In this document: positions 30,886 through 40,600 of the stretch, piece after piece
Position numbering within the stretch: the first letter of the stretch is position 1
How the letters are laid out: each line of letters opens with the position of its first letter
From: Oscillospiraceae bacterium
Lineage (GTDB): Bacteria; Bacillota; Clostridia; Oscillospirales; Oscillospiraceae
DNA length: 64,000 bases
Direction of reading: 5' to 3'
NCBI GenBank assembly: GCA_902798545.1
Contig: CADBWQ010000001.1
Location: 59,433-123,432 of the forward strand
The notes under the pieces: generated by a model
Seen by the model: only the letters and a program-made list of their open reading frames with translations
Database searches by the model: none
What the model was told of the DNA's origin: nothing
Position numbers and translations under genes: made by a program

Positions 30886-31658
30886 TGACAGACCGCATGT
30901 CTAAGGGTATCATAATTCGTGAATCTGCTCCCTGTGATAACGCTCAGCTGGTCACGCTGTGGCATGATGTATTTGGCGATCCTCATGCGCTCATCGAGGG
31001 ATTTCTTTCCCTCCTCCCGTCAATGGGCATCGGCTGTGTGGCCGACCAATCTGGGAAGATTCTGGGTGCCGCGTATCTGATACACGGTTTTACGCTCTCC
31101 TGCCCCGGATCTGAATCACAGCGCTGTGGTTATCTCTATGCCGTCGCAGTTTCCGAGGAAGCCCGGGGTTATGGTCTCGGTACGGCGGTCAGCCGCGGTG
31201 CAGCGAAATCAGGTCGTCGGCATGGCGCTGAGCTGCTCTGTACATTGCCTGCGGAGGAGTCTCTCTACCGCTGGTACGGAGACATTCTCTCCCTGCGTTT
31301 CAGAAGCGTGCGGACCGCATATACGTGCAAAGAACTGCCTTCCGTTGCCCCACTCTCCCCGGAAGAGTATCTGCGTATCCGGGAGACGCTGCTGCAGGGT
31401 CTCCCCCATGTGATTCCGAACCCCGCGGTAATGGCTTTTCAGGAGCAGCTCTGCGAAGCCTATGGCGGTGGACTCTACTGCTTTGACGGTGGGATCCTGT
31501 GTGCCTGTCAGGAGGGGGACCACTACGCTGTTTCGGAACTTCTTCTTTCCAATCCGGCGCAGGCGATTCCGGAGATTTTTGTTCCGAGGACGTCCTCCTA
31601 TCTCTGTTCTGATCTGCCCTTTCCGGACGGGCTGATCTGGAATCTGACCCTTGATTAA
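30885..31658 (+). CDS. GNAT-family N-acetyltransferase
   Basis: A 257-residue acetyltransferase with an N-terminal GNAT domain. The acetyl-CoA motif lies in the segment YLYAVAVSEEARGYGLGTAV, where the usual QxxGxG/A reads RGYGLGT, followed by SLYRWYG. The C-terminal 120 residues form a second, less conserved domain, as in Eis-type or enhanced-intracellular-survival-like proteins. The ATG shares a base with the previous gene's stop (TGATG), so it is coupled to the DUF2156 gene. Substrate unknown. Confidence 0.85.
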   Translation: MTDRMSKGIIIRESAPCDNAQLVTLWHDVFGDPHALIEGFLSLLPSMGIGCVADQSGKILGAAYLIHGFTLSCPGSESQRCGYLYAVAVSEEARGYGLGTAVSRGAAKSGRRHGAELLCTLPAEESLYRWYGDILSLRFRSVRTAYTCKELPSVAPLSPEEYLRIRETLLQGLPHVIPNPAVMAFQEQLCEAYGGGLYCFDGGILCACQEGDHYAVSELLLSNPAQAIPEIFVPRTSSYLCSDLPFPDGLIWNLTLD

Positions 31659-31688
31659 TTCATTCCTGTTTCGAGGTGACTGTATCTT

Positions 31689-32510
31689 ATGGTTCCGGTT
31701 CTGTGTTTTGCCGCAGTTTCTCTGCTCGGCGTCTTTCCGATTTGTCTCTCCGTGTTTCATCTGGGCGCGGGGCTCGCGCTGCTGATTGCGTTTGGTGTGT
31801 TTCTTCTGCTGCATGCGCTCTTCTTTCTGTTTTTTGCTCTGATCGCCCAGACGGTGCCCGGCGACCGCCCGCTTGAAAAGCAGAATCAGCTGCTTCGCTG
31901 GGGCGCCGTGCAGGTTCTCTCGATTGCAAACTTCTACGCGGGTGTCCGGCCTGTTATCACTGGTCTCGAGAAGCTCCCCGAAGAAGGGCGTTTTCTCTTT
32001 GTAAGCAACCATCGCTCCGCGTTTGACCCTCTTGTTGCCATGACAGGCCTCCGGGACTACAACGTCTTCTTCATCTCCAAGCCGTCCAACATGCGCTTCC
32101 GGCTCTCCGGGCGTTTTGCCTATGCGGTTGGGTGTCTTCCCATTGACCGTGACAACGACCGCAACGCCCTTAAAACCATTCTCACCGCGGCGGACTATAT
32201 GAAACGCGGCATCTGCAGTATCGGTGTTTATCCGGAAGGAACACGCAGTAGGACAGAGGAAATGCTTCCCTTTCACTCGGGCTGCCTCAAAGCTGCGCAG
32301 CGGGCAAAGGTGCCCATTGCCGTCGGCGCGGTTCATGGCACCGAGAAAGCAAAACGATTCAAGCTTTTCTCAACAACAAAAGTGTTTCTGGACATCCTGG
32401 AAGTTATCCCCGCAGAGACAGTCTGTTCCATGCGCACCGATGCACTGTCGGAGCATATCCGCAGCATGATCCAGACAGATCTGGACCGGCGAAGAGAACA
32501 GGGGGCCTGA
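31689..32510 (+). CDS. plsC: 1-acyl-sn-glycerol-3-phosphate acyltransferase (PlsC-like)
   Basis: Makes phosphatidic acid from lysophosphatidic acid at the membrane. The 273-residue protein starts with two hydrophobic segments (about 1-25 and 30-55). The acyltransferase motifs follow: the HX4D box SNHRSAFDPL, then VGCLPIDRDN, the substrate motif GVYPEGTRSR and AKVPIAVGAV. An N-terminal pair of membrane helices is somewhat longer than in minimal PlsC. It is 30 bases after the GNAT gene and 4 before fabG, linking it to lipid synthesis. Confidence 0.93.
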   Translation: MVPVLCFAAVSLLGVFPICLSVFHLGAGLALLIAFGVFLLLHALFFLFFALIAQTVPGDRPLEKQNQLLRWGAVQVLSIANFYAGVRPVITGLEKLPEEGRFLFVSNHRSAFDPLVAMTGLRDYNVFFISKPSNMRFRLSGRFAYAVGCLPIDRDNDRNALKTILTAADYMKRGICSIGVYPEGTRSRTEEMLPFHSGCLKAAQRAKVPIAVGAVHGTEKAKRFKLFSTTKVFLDILEVIPAETVCSMRTDALSEHIRSMIQTDLDRRREQGA

Positions 32511-32514
32511 TCGG

Positions 32515-33243
32515 ATGGAAAAAGTTGCCCTTGTCACCGGTTCCTCTCGCGGAATCGGGGCCGCAATTGCGACACTTCTTGCCCACGAAGGCTGGGCCGT
32601 CTGTATCAACTATCTTGAACAGCGTAAAAAAGCGGAAGCACTTGTGGCAAAGCTCCGCACAGAGGGCTGCGTTGCCATGTGTGTACAGGCGGATGTTGCA
32701 GACCGCAGTTCCGTTGACGCCATGGTCCGTCAGATCGAAGACGCCCTTGGACACGTCACACTGCTGGTCAACAATGCGGGCATTGCCCGCCAGCAGCAGT
32801 TTCAGGATGTGGACCAGGAGACCTGGCATCGGATTCTCTCCGTGAATCTCGGTGGCTGTTTCAACTGCAGCCAGGCCGTGATTCGGCCGATGCTCAGAGA
32901 GCACAGCGGGTGTATCATCAACATCAGCTCCATCTGGGGCAGTCACGGTGCCTCCTGTGAGAGCGTCTATTCCTCTTCCAAGCATGCCATCATCGGCCTG
33001 ACCCGGTCTCTTGCGGCTGAGTTCGCTCCCAGCGGCATTCGGGTCAACTGTGTGGCCCCCGGTGTGATTGAGACGGATATGATTCAGGCGCTCGGTGAGG
33101 AGACCCTCGCTGTTCTTCGGAAGGAAATGCCCTTCCGTCGATTCGGAACGCCGGAGGAGGTCGCGAAGTCCGTACTGCATCTTGCCACCGCAGAATATAT
33201 AACCGGCCAGGTTCTGACCGTGGACGGCGGATTTTTATTTTAG
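32515..33243 (+). CDS. fabG: 3-oxoacyl-ACP reductase FabG-like (SDR)
   Basis: NADPH-dependent short-chain dehydrogenase of 242 residues. The Rossmann motif TGSSRGIGAAIA, the NNAG motif and the catalytic Tyr-Lys in YSSSKHA are intact. The C-terminal tail GQVLTVDGGF is typical of FabG, which reduces 3-oxoacyl-ACP in fatty-acid elongation. The neighbouring plsC supports a lipid role, but a stand-alone FabG-like reductase of another substrate cannot be excluded because no other fab genes are nearby. Confidence 0.88.
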   Translation: MEKVALVTGSSRGIGAAIATLLAHEGWAVCINYLEQRKKAEALVAKLRTEGCVAMCVQADVADRSSVDAMVRQIEDALGHVTLLVNNAGIARQQQFQDVDQETWHRILSVNLGGCFNCSQAVIRPMLREHSGCIINISSIWGSHGASCESVYSSSKHAIIGLTRSLAAEFAPSGIRVNCVAPGVIETDMIQALGEETLAVLRKEMPFRRFGTPEEVAKSVLHLATAEYITGQVLTVDGGFLF

Positions 33244-33255
33244 GAGGTAATCCCC

Positions 33256-34557
33256 ATGCGCATGACAGATCTGATTGCGAAAAAACGCGACGGTGAAGCC
33301 CTGACGACGGAAGAGATCCGGTACATGATCTCGGAGTATACCGCCGGCATCATCCCGGACTATCAGATGTCCGCGATGTGCATGGCGATTCTGCTCCGCG
33401 GGATGGACGACCGTGAAGTGCTCGACCTGACCCTTGCGATGCAGCACTCCGGGGATATCCTCGACCTCAGTCCAATTCAGGGCATCAAGGCGGATAAGCA
33501 TTCCACCGGCGGGGTAGGTGACAAGACGAGTCTCGTCCTCTGCCCGATGGTTGCAGCCTGCGGGCTGAAGATTGCCAAGATGTCCGGCCGCGGGCTTGGT
33601 CATACCGGTGGAACCATCGACAAGCTTGAAAGCTTCCCGGGTTTCTCCACCGCACTTACTGAGGAACAGTTTTTCGAGAATGTCAACCGGCATGGCATTG
33701 CCATCATGGGCCAGACGGCCAACCTGGTTCCCGCCGACAAAAAGCTCTACGCCCTGCGCGACGTGACCGGCACGGTTCCCTCTATTCCCCTGATCGTAAG
33801 CTCTATCATGTCGAAAAAACTGGCCTCCGGCGCCGACGTGATCGTTCTGGACGTCAAGTGCGGGGACGGCTCCTTCATGAAGACGCCGGAAGATGCGGAA
33901 GAACTGGCCAGAAATCTGACCCGGATCGGCCGCCTGGCCGGAAAGCGCTGTGCCGCTATCATCACGGACATGGATCAGCCTCTGGGCTTTGCTGTCGGTA
34001 ATGCGCTTGAGGTCAGGGAAGCCATTTCTGTCCTCAAGGGGGAACAGGAGGGCGATCTGCTCCGGCTGTGTCTTGCGCTCGGGAGCTGCATGCTGACCGA
34101 AGCGGAGTTTGTTTCCACGCGCGAAGAAGCGGAGAAGATGCTGCTCGACGCCGTCCACAGCGGTCGTGCATTGGACAAGCTGGCAGAGATGGTCTCTGCC
34201 CAGGGCGGGGATTCATCTGCTGTCTATCATCCGGAGCTGCTTCCTCAGGCACCTGTCGTCATGGAGGTTCCTGCCGAGCGCTCAGGGGTTGTCAGTCGGA
34301 TTCACGCGGAGGCTGTCGGTCTGGTCAGCATGAAGCTGGGCGGCGGCAGGGCAACAAAGGAGGATGTGATTGATCCCCGTGTCGGTGTCGTCCTGCACAG
34401 AAAGCTTGGAGACTCCGTCGCCAGGGGCGAATCGATCGCCGCCATTCACGCCGCCGATGAGGAAAGTGCCAGGGCTGCTGTGGAGATGCTGCGCTCCTGC
34501 TATGAGTTCAGCGATTCGTCCGTTATCCGCCCCCCCTTCATCCGCAAGATTTTGTAA
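33256..34557 (+). CDS. pdp: Pyrimidine-nucleoside phosphorylase
   Basis: Phosphorolyses uridine, thymidine and related nucleosides to base and (deoxy)ribose 1-phosphate. The 433-residue protein begins MRMTDLIAKKRDGEALTTEE with the family signature KHSTGGVGDKTSLVL and KMSGRGLGHTGGTIDKLESF. The length and the Pdp-type (rather than DeoA) N terminus fit Bacillota. AGGAGG precedes the ATG. It ends the plus-strand run and is followed by a terminator. Confidence 0.96.
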   Translation: MRMTDLIAKKRDGEALTTEEIRYMISEYTAGIIPDYQMSAMCMAILLRGMDDREVLDLTLAMQHSGDILDLSPIQGIKADKHSTGGVGDKTSLVLCPMVAACGLKIAKMSGRGLGHTGGTIDKLESFPGFSTALTEEQFFENVNRHGIAIMGQTANLVPADKKLYALRDVTGTVPSIPLIVSSIMSKKLASGADVIVLDVKCGDGSFMKTPEDAEELARNLTRIGRLAGKRCAAIITDMDQPLGFAVGNALEVREAISVLKGEQEGDLLRLCLALGSCMLTEAEFVSTREEAEKMLLDAVHSGRALDKLAEMVSAQGGDSSAVYHPELLPQAPVVMEVPAERSGVVSRIHAEAVGLVSMKLGGGRATKEDVIDPRVGVVLHRKLGDSVARGESIAAIHAADEESARAAVEMLRSCYEFSDSSVIRPPFIRKIL

Positions 34558-34586
34558 ATCTGAATATCATTCCGGCATTGATCAGC

Positions 34587-34622
34587 GAGACACCCGGAGG
34601 CGAAAAAGCCTCCGGGTGTCTC
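34587..34622. terminator. Terminator between pdp and the SGNH-like gene
   Basis: A 15-bp perfect stem (34587-34601 with 34608-34622) and a GAAAAA loop between convergent genes. The T run is short (GTTAT), so strength is uncertain. Confidence 0.75.
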
Positions 34623-34655
34623 GTTATACGTCTGGGTTATAGGGTTATGAAACAG

Positions 34656-35492
34656 TCACTGTACTGCGTGATAGCGCAGATACTGCAGGATCATATTCAA
34701 TCCTGTGGAATTGAGCGTCCGTCCGTCTGCGGAGGCATACTCCTGCAGCAGCATTCCGCTCACATCCTGAACCGCTGAGACCGCGTCGCAGTAGTATACG
34801 CCGGTCTCGGAGCACACTCTCTGGATCCATTCGTTCGCCTCGCTGCACTTTGCCGGGGAGAGGCCGTCACTGGTGTCATAGTCTATGGTGACGGATGTCA
34901 GCGGCAGACAGACGATCCACGTTTCCGGACTGGCTTTGCGGATGTTCCCGATCAGGGCTTTGTATCGATCCATAAAATCGAACTGGTCGATATTTGCGAT
35001 TCCGTCGTTGCCGAGCCCCATGATCAGGATCCGGGGCTGCAGAATCATCGCGGCATTCGCGGCCGTGACGATCGATCCGTCATTCGGGAAAACAATACGG
35101 CTGTCCGCCAGATCCGCCACTGCCAGCACACCCGAAGGCGTTGTCCAGACCTGATTGGTTTCTTCGCCGCCGCTCAGCATGCCATACCTCTTCAGGCCGA
35201 TATACGGGCTGTCACAGAGGAAGGTGAGCGAATCAATATAAGCCTGTCCCGCATCTTCGGTTTCGGGGAGTGTATTCAGTGTTCCGTCGCCCATTTGCGC
35301 GGGCCTTGTCTCCGTGCTCTCCACGCGTTCTGTCTTCACCGGCCTGGTGCCCAGCTTCACACCGCCGCGAAACTGTTCCTCGCTGCTGCGTGTAAAGGCC
35401 GAAAACAGCAAGCCGATGAAAACCGCGAGAAGGCACAGGACAATTGCCAGCGCCCAGGCGATATTTTTAATTGCAGTCAGTCTGCCTCTCAT
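34656..35492 (-). CDS. Membrane-anchored SGNH-hydrolase-like protein
   Basis: A 278-residue protein with an N-terminal signal anchor (IAWALAIVLCLLAVFIGLLF) and an extracytoplasmic domain. LTFLCDSPYIGLKRYGM would correspond to the GDS block of an SGNH hydrolase, with Asp-Ser in CDS instead of GDS. ILIMGLGNDGIANID resembles the SGNH block III, where GxND has the catalytic Asn. The C-terminal YASADGRTLNSTGLNMILQY stands where DGxHxN would be, with the His replaced by a Thr-Leu-Asn-Ser-containing stretch. Its stop region follows the EF-G-like gene by ATGA overlap. It may be an inactive or altered acyl-esterase of cell-wall polymers. Confidence 0.65.
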   Translation of the reverse strand: MRGRLTAIKNIAWALAIVLCLLAVFIGLLFSAFTRSSEEQFRGGVKLGTRPVKTERVESTETRPAQMGDGTLNTLPETEDAGQAYIDSLTFLCDSPYIGLKRYGMLSGGEETNQVWTTPSGVLAVADLADSRIVFPNDGSIVTAANAAMILQPRILIMGLGNDGIANIDQFDFMDRYKALIGNIRKASPETWIVCLPLTSVTIDYDTSDGLSPAKCSEANEWIQRVCSETGVYYCDAVSAVQDVSGMLLQEYASADGRTLNSTGLNMILQYLRYHAVQ

Positions 35493-37501
35493 TCCTGTTC
35501 AGCCAGAGCTTTGGCCTCTTCGATGACCTTCTGCTGGACATTGCCGGGGGCCTCCTCATAACGGATAAACTTGCAGGAGAAGGAACCGCGGCCCTGTGTC
35601 ATGGAGCGCAGGTCAATCGTGTAGGAGCTCATTTCCGCCATCGGGACTTCGGCTTCAACCGTCTGCATGCCATCTTCGGCATTCATACCGAGCACGGTGC
35701 CGCGGCGCTTGGAGCTGATGTCGCTCATGATATCACCGAGGTTGGCATCCGGAATCGTGACCTGCAGCAGTCCGATGGGTTCGAGGATGGTGGGCTTGGC
35801 CTTGGGGATGCCGTCCTGGTAGGCGAGACGGGCAGCCGTCTGGAACGCCATATCGTTGGAGTCGACAGGGTGATAGGATCCGTCGTAGAGGGTGGCTTTC
35901 AGGCCGACCAGCGGATACCCGGCGAGGACGCCCTTCTGAACTGCATTGCGCAAGCCCTTTTCAACAGAGGGGAAGAAGTTTTTCGGAACAGAACCGCCGA
36001 ACACTTCTTCGGCAAAGATCATGTCGTCCTGCTCGTCCTGCGGCTCAAAGCGGATCCACACATCACCGAACTGGCCGGAACCGCCGGACTGCTTCTTATG
36101 ACGGCCGTGTGCTTCGACCTTGCCCTTGATCTTCTCACGATAAGCCACGCGGGCCGGAGCAAGCTCCGTCTCAACACCGAAGCGGCTCTTGAGCTTGGCG
36201 CAGAGGACGTCGACCTGGATATCGCCCTGCCCGGAAATGACCATCTGATGGGTTTCGGCGTTGTTCACAAGCGTGAAGGAGATATCCTCTTCGTTCAGTC
36301 TGGCAAGGCCGCCGGCGACCTTATCGTCCTGGCCCTTGGTCTTCGGGGAGATTGCCATGGAGTAGCAGGGTTCGGGCATCTCGATGGCCGGGAGCTCGAC
36401 TTCATTCTTCGGATCGCAGACCGTATCGCCGGTCTTCCAGTCCATCTTGCCGATGGCGACAATATCGCCGCAGCAGGCATCCTTGACTTCCGTGGTCTTC
36501 TTGCCGCAGACGGTGTAGAGACGGCCGAGCTTATCGGTGGAGGAAGCGCGCACATTGCGCAGAGACATATCAGAGTTGATGCTGCCCTTCATGACCTTGA
36601 CAAAGCTGTACTTGCCGAACTGGTCGGAGACTGTCTTGAACACGAAGCCCAGGGTCGGAGCAGAGGCATCAATGCCTTCGACGTCGGTGGGAGCCGGGAC
36701 ATAATCCATGATTCCCTGCAGGAAAGCTTCTGTGCCGATGTTCTGCATGGCAGAACTGGCGAACACGGGGATGACACTGCGGTCCTTCATACCGGCACGG
36801 ATTCCGGCGACCATATCGGCTTCTTCCAGTTCCATCGTCTCAAAGAACTTCTCCATCAGTTCTTCGGTGGCTCCTGCAGCCGTCTCCATGAGTTCCATTC
36901 TCAGGTCTTCGGCATGGCCGGCATCGCCCGCGGGGACCGCACCCTTGGTGCTCTTGGCTCCGTTGGTGGTGTAGCAGACGTTGTGGACCAGGTCGATTAC
37001 GCCCTTGCCATCGCTGGTCGGGATTGTCACCGGGGCGACGATGCTGCCGTATTTGGCACGCAGGGCATCGACCACCGCAAAGTAGTCGCCGTGCTCTTCA
37101 TCGCACTTTGAGATCACAAACGCTGTCGGAAGATTGGCAGCCTTCAGGTACTTCCAGCTTCGCTCGGCACCGACGGAGATGCCGTCTTTGGCAGAGCACA
37201 GAATCACACCCGCTTCCACCGCGCGGAGCGCACAGAGCACTTCACCGACAAAGTCAAAATATCCCGGGCAGTCGAGAACGTTCACCTTTCCACCGCCGAA
37301 AGAAATCGGGGCCACGGACGAGGCGATCGTAATCTGACGCTTGATCTCTTCTGCGTCATAATCGCACACGGTATTTCCGTCACTCACTTTTCCGAGACGG
37401 TCTATCGCGCCGGTGACAAACAGCATGCTCTCTGCAAGGCTGGTCTTTCCGCTGTTTCCGTGCCCGAGAAGGGCGATGTTGCGAATGTTTTTACTTTCCA
37501 T
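35489..37501 (-). CDS. Elongation factor G-like GTPase (second EF-G type)
   Basis: A 670-residue paralogue of EF-G. The G domain reads GHGNSGKTSL (G1), DCPGYFDF (G3) and SKCDEEHGDY (G4, where the usual NKxD is SKCD). Domains II-V are present and the length is close to that of canonical EF-G. It matches the EF-G-like group in Firmicutes usually annotated elongation factor G without a role beside rpsL/rpsG. The altered G4 suggests changed nucleotide affinity or a regulatory role in translation. It has its own promoter and overlaps the SGNH-like gene by 4 bases (ATGA). Confidence 0.9.
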   Translation of the reverse strand: MESKNIRNIALLGHGNSGKTSLAESMLFVTGAIDRLGKVSDGNTVCDYDAEEIKRQITIASSVAPISFGGGKVNVLDCPGYFDFVGEVLCALRAVEAGVILCSAKDGISVGAERSWKYLKAANLPTAFVISKCDEEHGDYFAVVDALRAKYGSIVAPVTIPTSDGKGVIDLVHNVCYTTNGAKSTKGAVPAGDAGHAEDLRMELMETAAGATEELMEKFFETMELEEADMVAGIRAGMKDRSVIPVFASSAMQNIGTEAFLQGIMDYVPAPTDVEGIDASAPTLGFVFKTVSDQFGKYSFVKVMKGSINSDMSLRNVRASSTDKLGRLYTVCGKKTTEVKDACCGDIVAIGKMDWKTGDTVCDPKNEVELPAIEMPEPCYSMAISPKTKGQDDKVAGGLARLNEEDISFTLVNNAETHQMVISGQGDIQVDVLCAKLKSRFGVETELAPARVAYREKIKGKVEAHGRHKKQSGGSGQFGDVWIRFEPQDEQDDMIFAEEVFGGSVPKNFFPSVEKGLRNAVQKGVLAGYPLVGLKATLYDGSYHPVDSNDMAFQTAARLAYQDGIPKAKPTILEPIGLLQVTIPDANLGDIMSDISSKRRGTVLGMNAEDGMQTVEAEVPMAEMSSYTIDLRSMTQGRGSFSCKFIRYEEAPGNVQQKVIEEAKALAEQE

Positions 37502-37581
37502 AGTACTTTGCTTCCTCTCGAATATAAATATATTGTATTGAACAAAAGAACAGACAATCTGTCCGAAACGTGATTCGTTCT

Positions 37582-37611
37582 ATTTTACACGATACAGGTA
37601 CTGTTTGGCAA
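37582..37611 (-). promoter_or_regulatory. Promoter of the EF-G-like gene
   Basis: TTGCCA (37606-37611), an 18-base spacer and TAAAAT (37582-37587) on the minus strand, 80 bases before the gene. Confidence 0.6.
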
Positions 37612-37630
37612 CAGAAATTTTCTCATTCCG

Positions 37631-40600
37631 TTAAAATCTCATAAACAGGCTGATCAGTGTTACGATGATTGCATCCAGCAGCATCAGCACAAAAGGCAGC
37701 CACGCGCTGACCTCGCCTGCCCCGATCAGCTTGAAGAATACCAGCAGCATACCGATCACAGCGACCGCTGCTGTCACGATGAGATTCAGACGGATCGCCA
37801 CATACATGCTTCTCCCGGTGTCCGCCAGGTGGGTCAGCGGTCCAAGGCCCTCACGGCATATCACTGCGGAAACTTTGCTGGTTTCCGAAGGCTTTGCTTC
37901 AGAAATGCGGAACCGGTCGCCGTAAGGCGGGAAATCATAGCCGTCTGTTGCCACGTCGAAAACTTCATGCAGCATGTCCGGAGTAATATTGAAGTCGCGT
38001 ATGGCAAAGATCGGGTGCCGGTTGGAGGCAATCAGTTCCTGCAGGGCGGTCCTGATCTCCGGCAGCCCGGTATAGCTGATCTTGAAGATTCCGTACAGCA
38101 CACCGTCAATGGCAAGCAGGACCGTCGTTCTGTCGACCAGACGGTACGGGACCTTCACGTTCATCAGCTGCATCAGATCAGAACTTCCGCAGAGGACGGT
38201 GCTTCCCTCAATCCGCCCCTGAAGTCCGCCGCCTGACAGCCACTGGAAATCTTCCACCATCCGCATCCTGCAGTTGTTTTTCTCCATCAGCTCCGCAAAG
38301 CACGGAGCAAGTCCGGAACCGGACGCTGCGATCATGGAACCGGCAAAGCCAATGACCCGTTCTGCGCTGTCATCTGCAAAGATACGGACTGTTTCGATCG
38401 CGATCGTATCCTCCGGAAACAGGTCGCGGTCCGTCACGATGAGGTTCCGGCTGCAGCCGATATCGTGGATGCCGGACCAGCCCGCAACCGCAGCTCCGCT
38501 GGAGAAAATCCGCTCAGAGCCGATAAAGAACGGCAGGGCAAAAGCCAGGAGTGCCGTTACAGGAACCGCACAGGAGAGGATCGCTGAAAGAATGTACAGG
38601 AGATCCCCCACGCTGTGCTTGACCAGTGCCGTGAGCAGCGACAGCAGGATCGCCACCAGGAGCTGGAGAAATGCGCTTCTTGCAAACAGTGCCTCATCAG
38701 GAGGCGATTCCTCCGCTCTGCGGACAAAGCCGGCAGAGGGCCGGACTGACTTGAGAAGGGTCAGGTCGCCGCTGGAGCGGACACCTTCCTCCGCCGTCAC
38801 ACAGTACACACGCTTTCCGATAGCCGGGACTCTGGTGGACTTGCGCAGTGCCCGCGCCGAAAGCAGCGAGGACAGCAGGCATCCCATCAATGCCAGGCTA
38901 GAGAACAGGCACAGCGGGATGTGCGGATTACCAAAGCCTCCGACAGCAACGTTCAGCGCATCAAGCGAACTGATGATGCAGGCGAGAACTGCCAGAGCAT
39001 CAGCCCCGAACTTTCTTCTGGTAAGATTCACTGCGGCATTGGTCACGATGTCCAGGCAGAGCAGCATTATTGTCAGCTGCAGGCCGAGGCACATGGCGGA
39101 GGCAACCTTTGCGGTTTTGAGCATGCCGCTCACCGGGAAGCCAAGCGTGATATATGCCAGAATCACGATCAGTACAATCCCGATCTGAAAACGCATTCTC
39201 AGCATGGTCACCTGAGAGCCGTAGTAGCGGGAGGCGTTTGCAACGTTGACCTCTTTGCCCAGATCCTCGCTGTCGTCCTCCATTGTCGCCGTGCTTTGAC
39301 GGTCACCGATGCCGTTGATGCGGATCCAGAGCGTCATCAGCTCGTTCAGGATCCACTGTCCAAAGGTCGGAAAGTCTCCGGCATAAAGGATCTCATCATC
39401 AGCCGCCGGATCGTATTCTTCTGATTGGGCCTTCGTTTCGGCTTCTGTCTCTTCGGCCGCCCCGGTCTGCTCTTTTGTATCTCCGGGCGTGTCCGCCGTA
39501 TCTTCCGACCCGGTCTTCTCCGGCACATAGTCCTCATACCGGGCATATGCCTTAGGCTCATTCAGCGCTCTTTTTCTGTTCCTGTCTGCGCGAGCGCCGA
39601 AGCCCCGGAGGATCTTTTGCAGACGTCCGTCCGGCTTATCGTCTTCATACTCCGCCTCGGAAGGCTTTTCCGCCGTTTCTCCGCTCTCCTCGTCTGCAGA
39701 GCTCTGCTCCGTCTCTGTCGGGTGCGGGAGTTCGAGCGTTCCCCAGTCTGATTCCCCGCCTCCTGCCTGCTCATCCGCCTCCGCGGGTTCGGACGGGAAC
39801 TCTTCCTTCACAGTGTATTCTCTTTTTGGCTTCGACACCGGCGCTGCTTCAGCCGCGGTCTGCTTTTCTGTCTTCTCCGCGGCCGTTCTGGGCTTCAGCA
39901 GAGACCTGAGTTCCAGTTTCCGTTTCGGCCTGGCAGCCTGAGCCGCTTCCGTTCCGACTTCGGCATTCTGTGCGGCGGTCTCTGCCGACAGGGCCTGTAC
40001 TGCTTCCGTCTCCGGTATCTGATCAGCAGTCGCTCCCTGCGTCTCCTTTCCGGCAGGCTTCCCGCTTGTCGGCGCCGCCTTGTTCTGGATCATACTCTCC
40101 AGAACTGCATCGAGATCCTCCAGGTCATCTTCCGGTGTCACATGCTGCCCGGCCTTTATTCCGATTCCGGGCATGTCCGCATAGATCGGGTGCTGGTCCC
40201 CAAGCATAAAATCTCTCAGGATATCCCGAAAATCCAGCGGGTTCTCTGCGAGGAGCGGTTCTGCCTTTGCCGCTGCCGGTTTCTGTGCTGCATGTCCGGA
40301 ATCTGTGGAGTCTTCCGGCTCTCTGTCCGATCCGGAAGGGGCGCTGTCTGTCTGGTGTGACTGGCTCTCTGCGCCATTCCGGTCGCTCTCCTTCGGATCT
40401 GCAAACATATGAAAGAGCGAGGAATAGTCAAAATCATCCGTGACCGGGATATATTCTTTTTCTGTCTGTTCCGGGAACTCTTCGACAACCTTCTGGCTCT
40501 TTCCTCTCCGGAGCCATCCGGGCTTTGATTTCTTCGCAGGCGCTTCTGTCTCTGCCGGCTTCTCCGGCATCACTGTCTCATCCGTCTCTGCTTCCGTTTC

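Noticed and set aside
35471-37111. Plus-strand frame of 546 codons
   Set aside because: Antisense to the EF-G-like gene, which has all GTPase motifs in the other strand.
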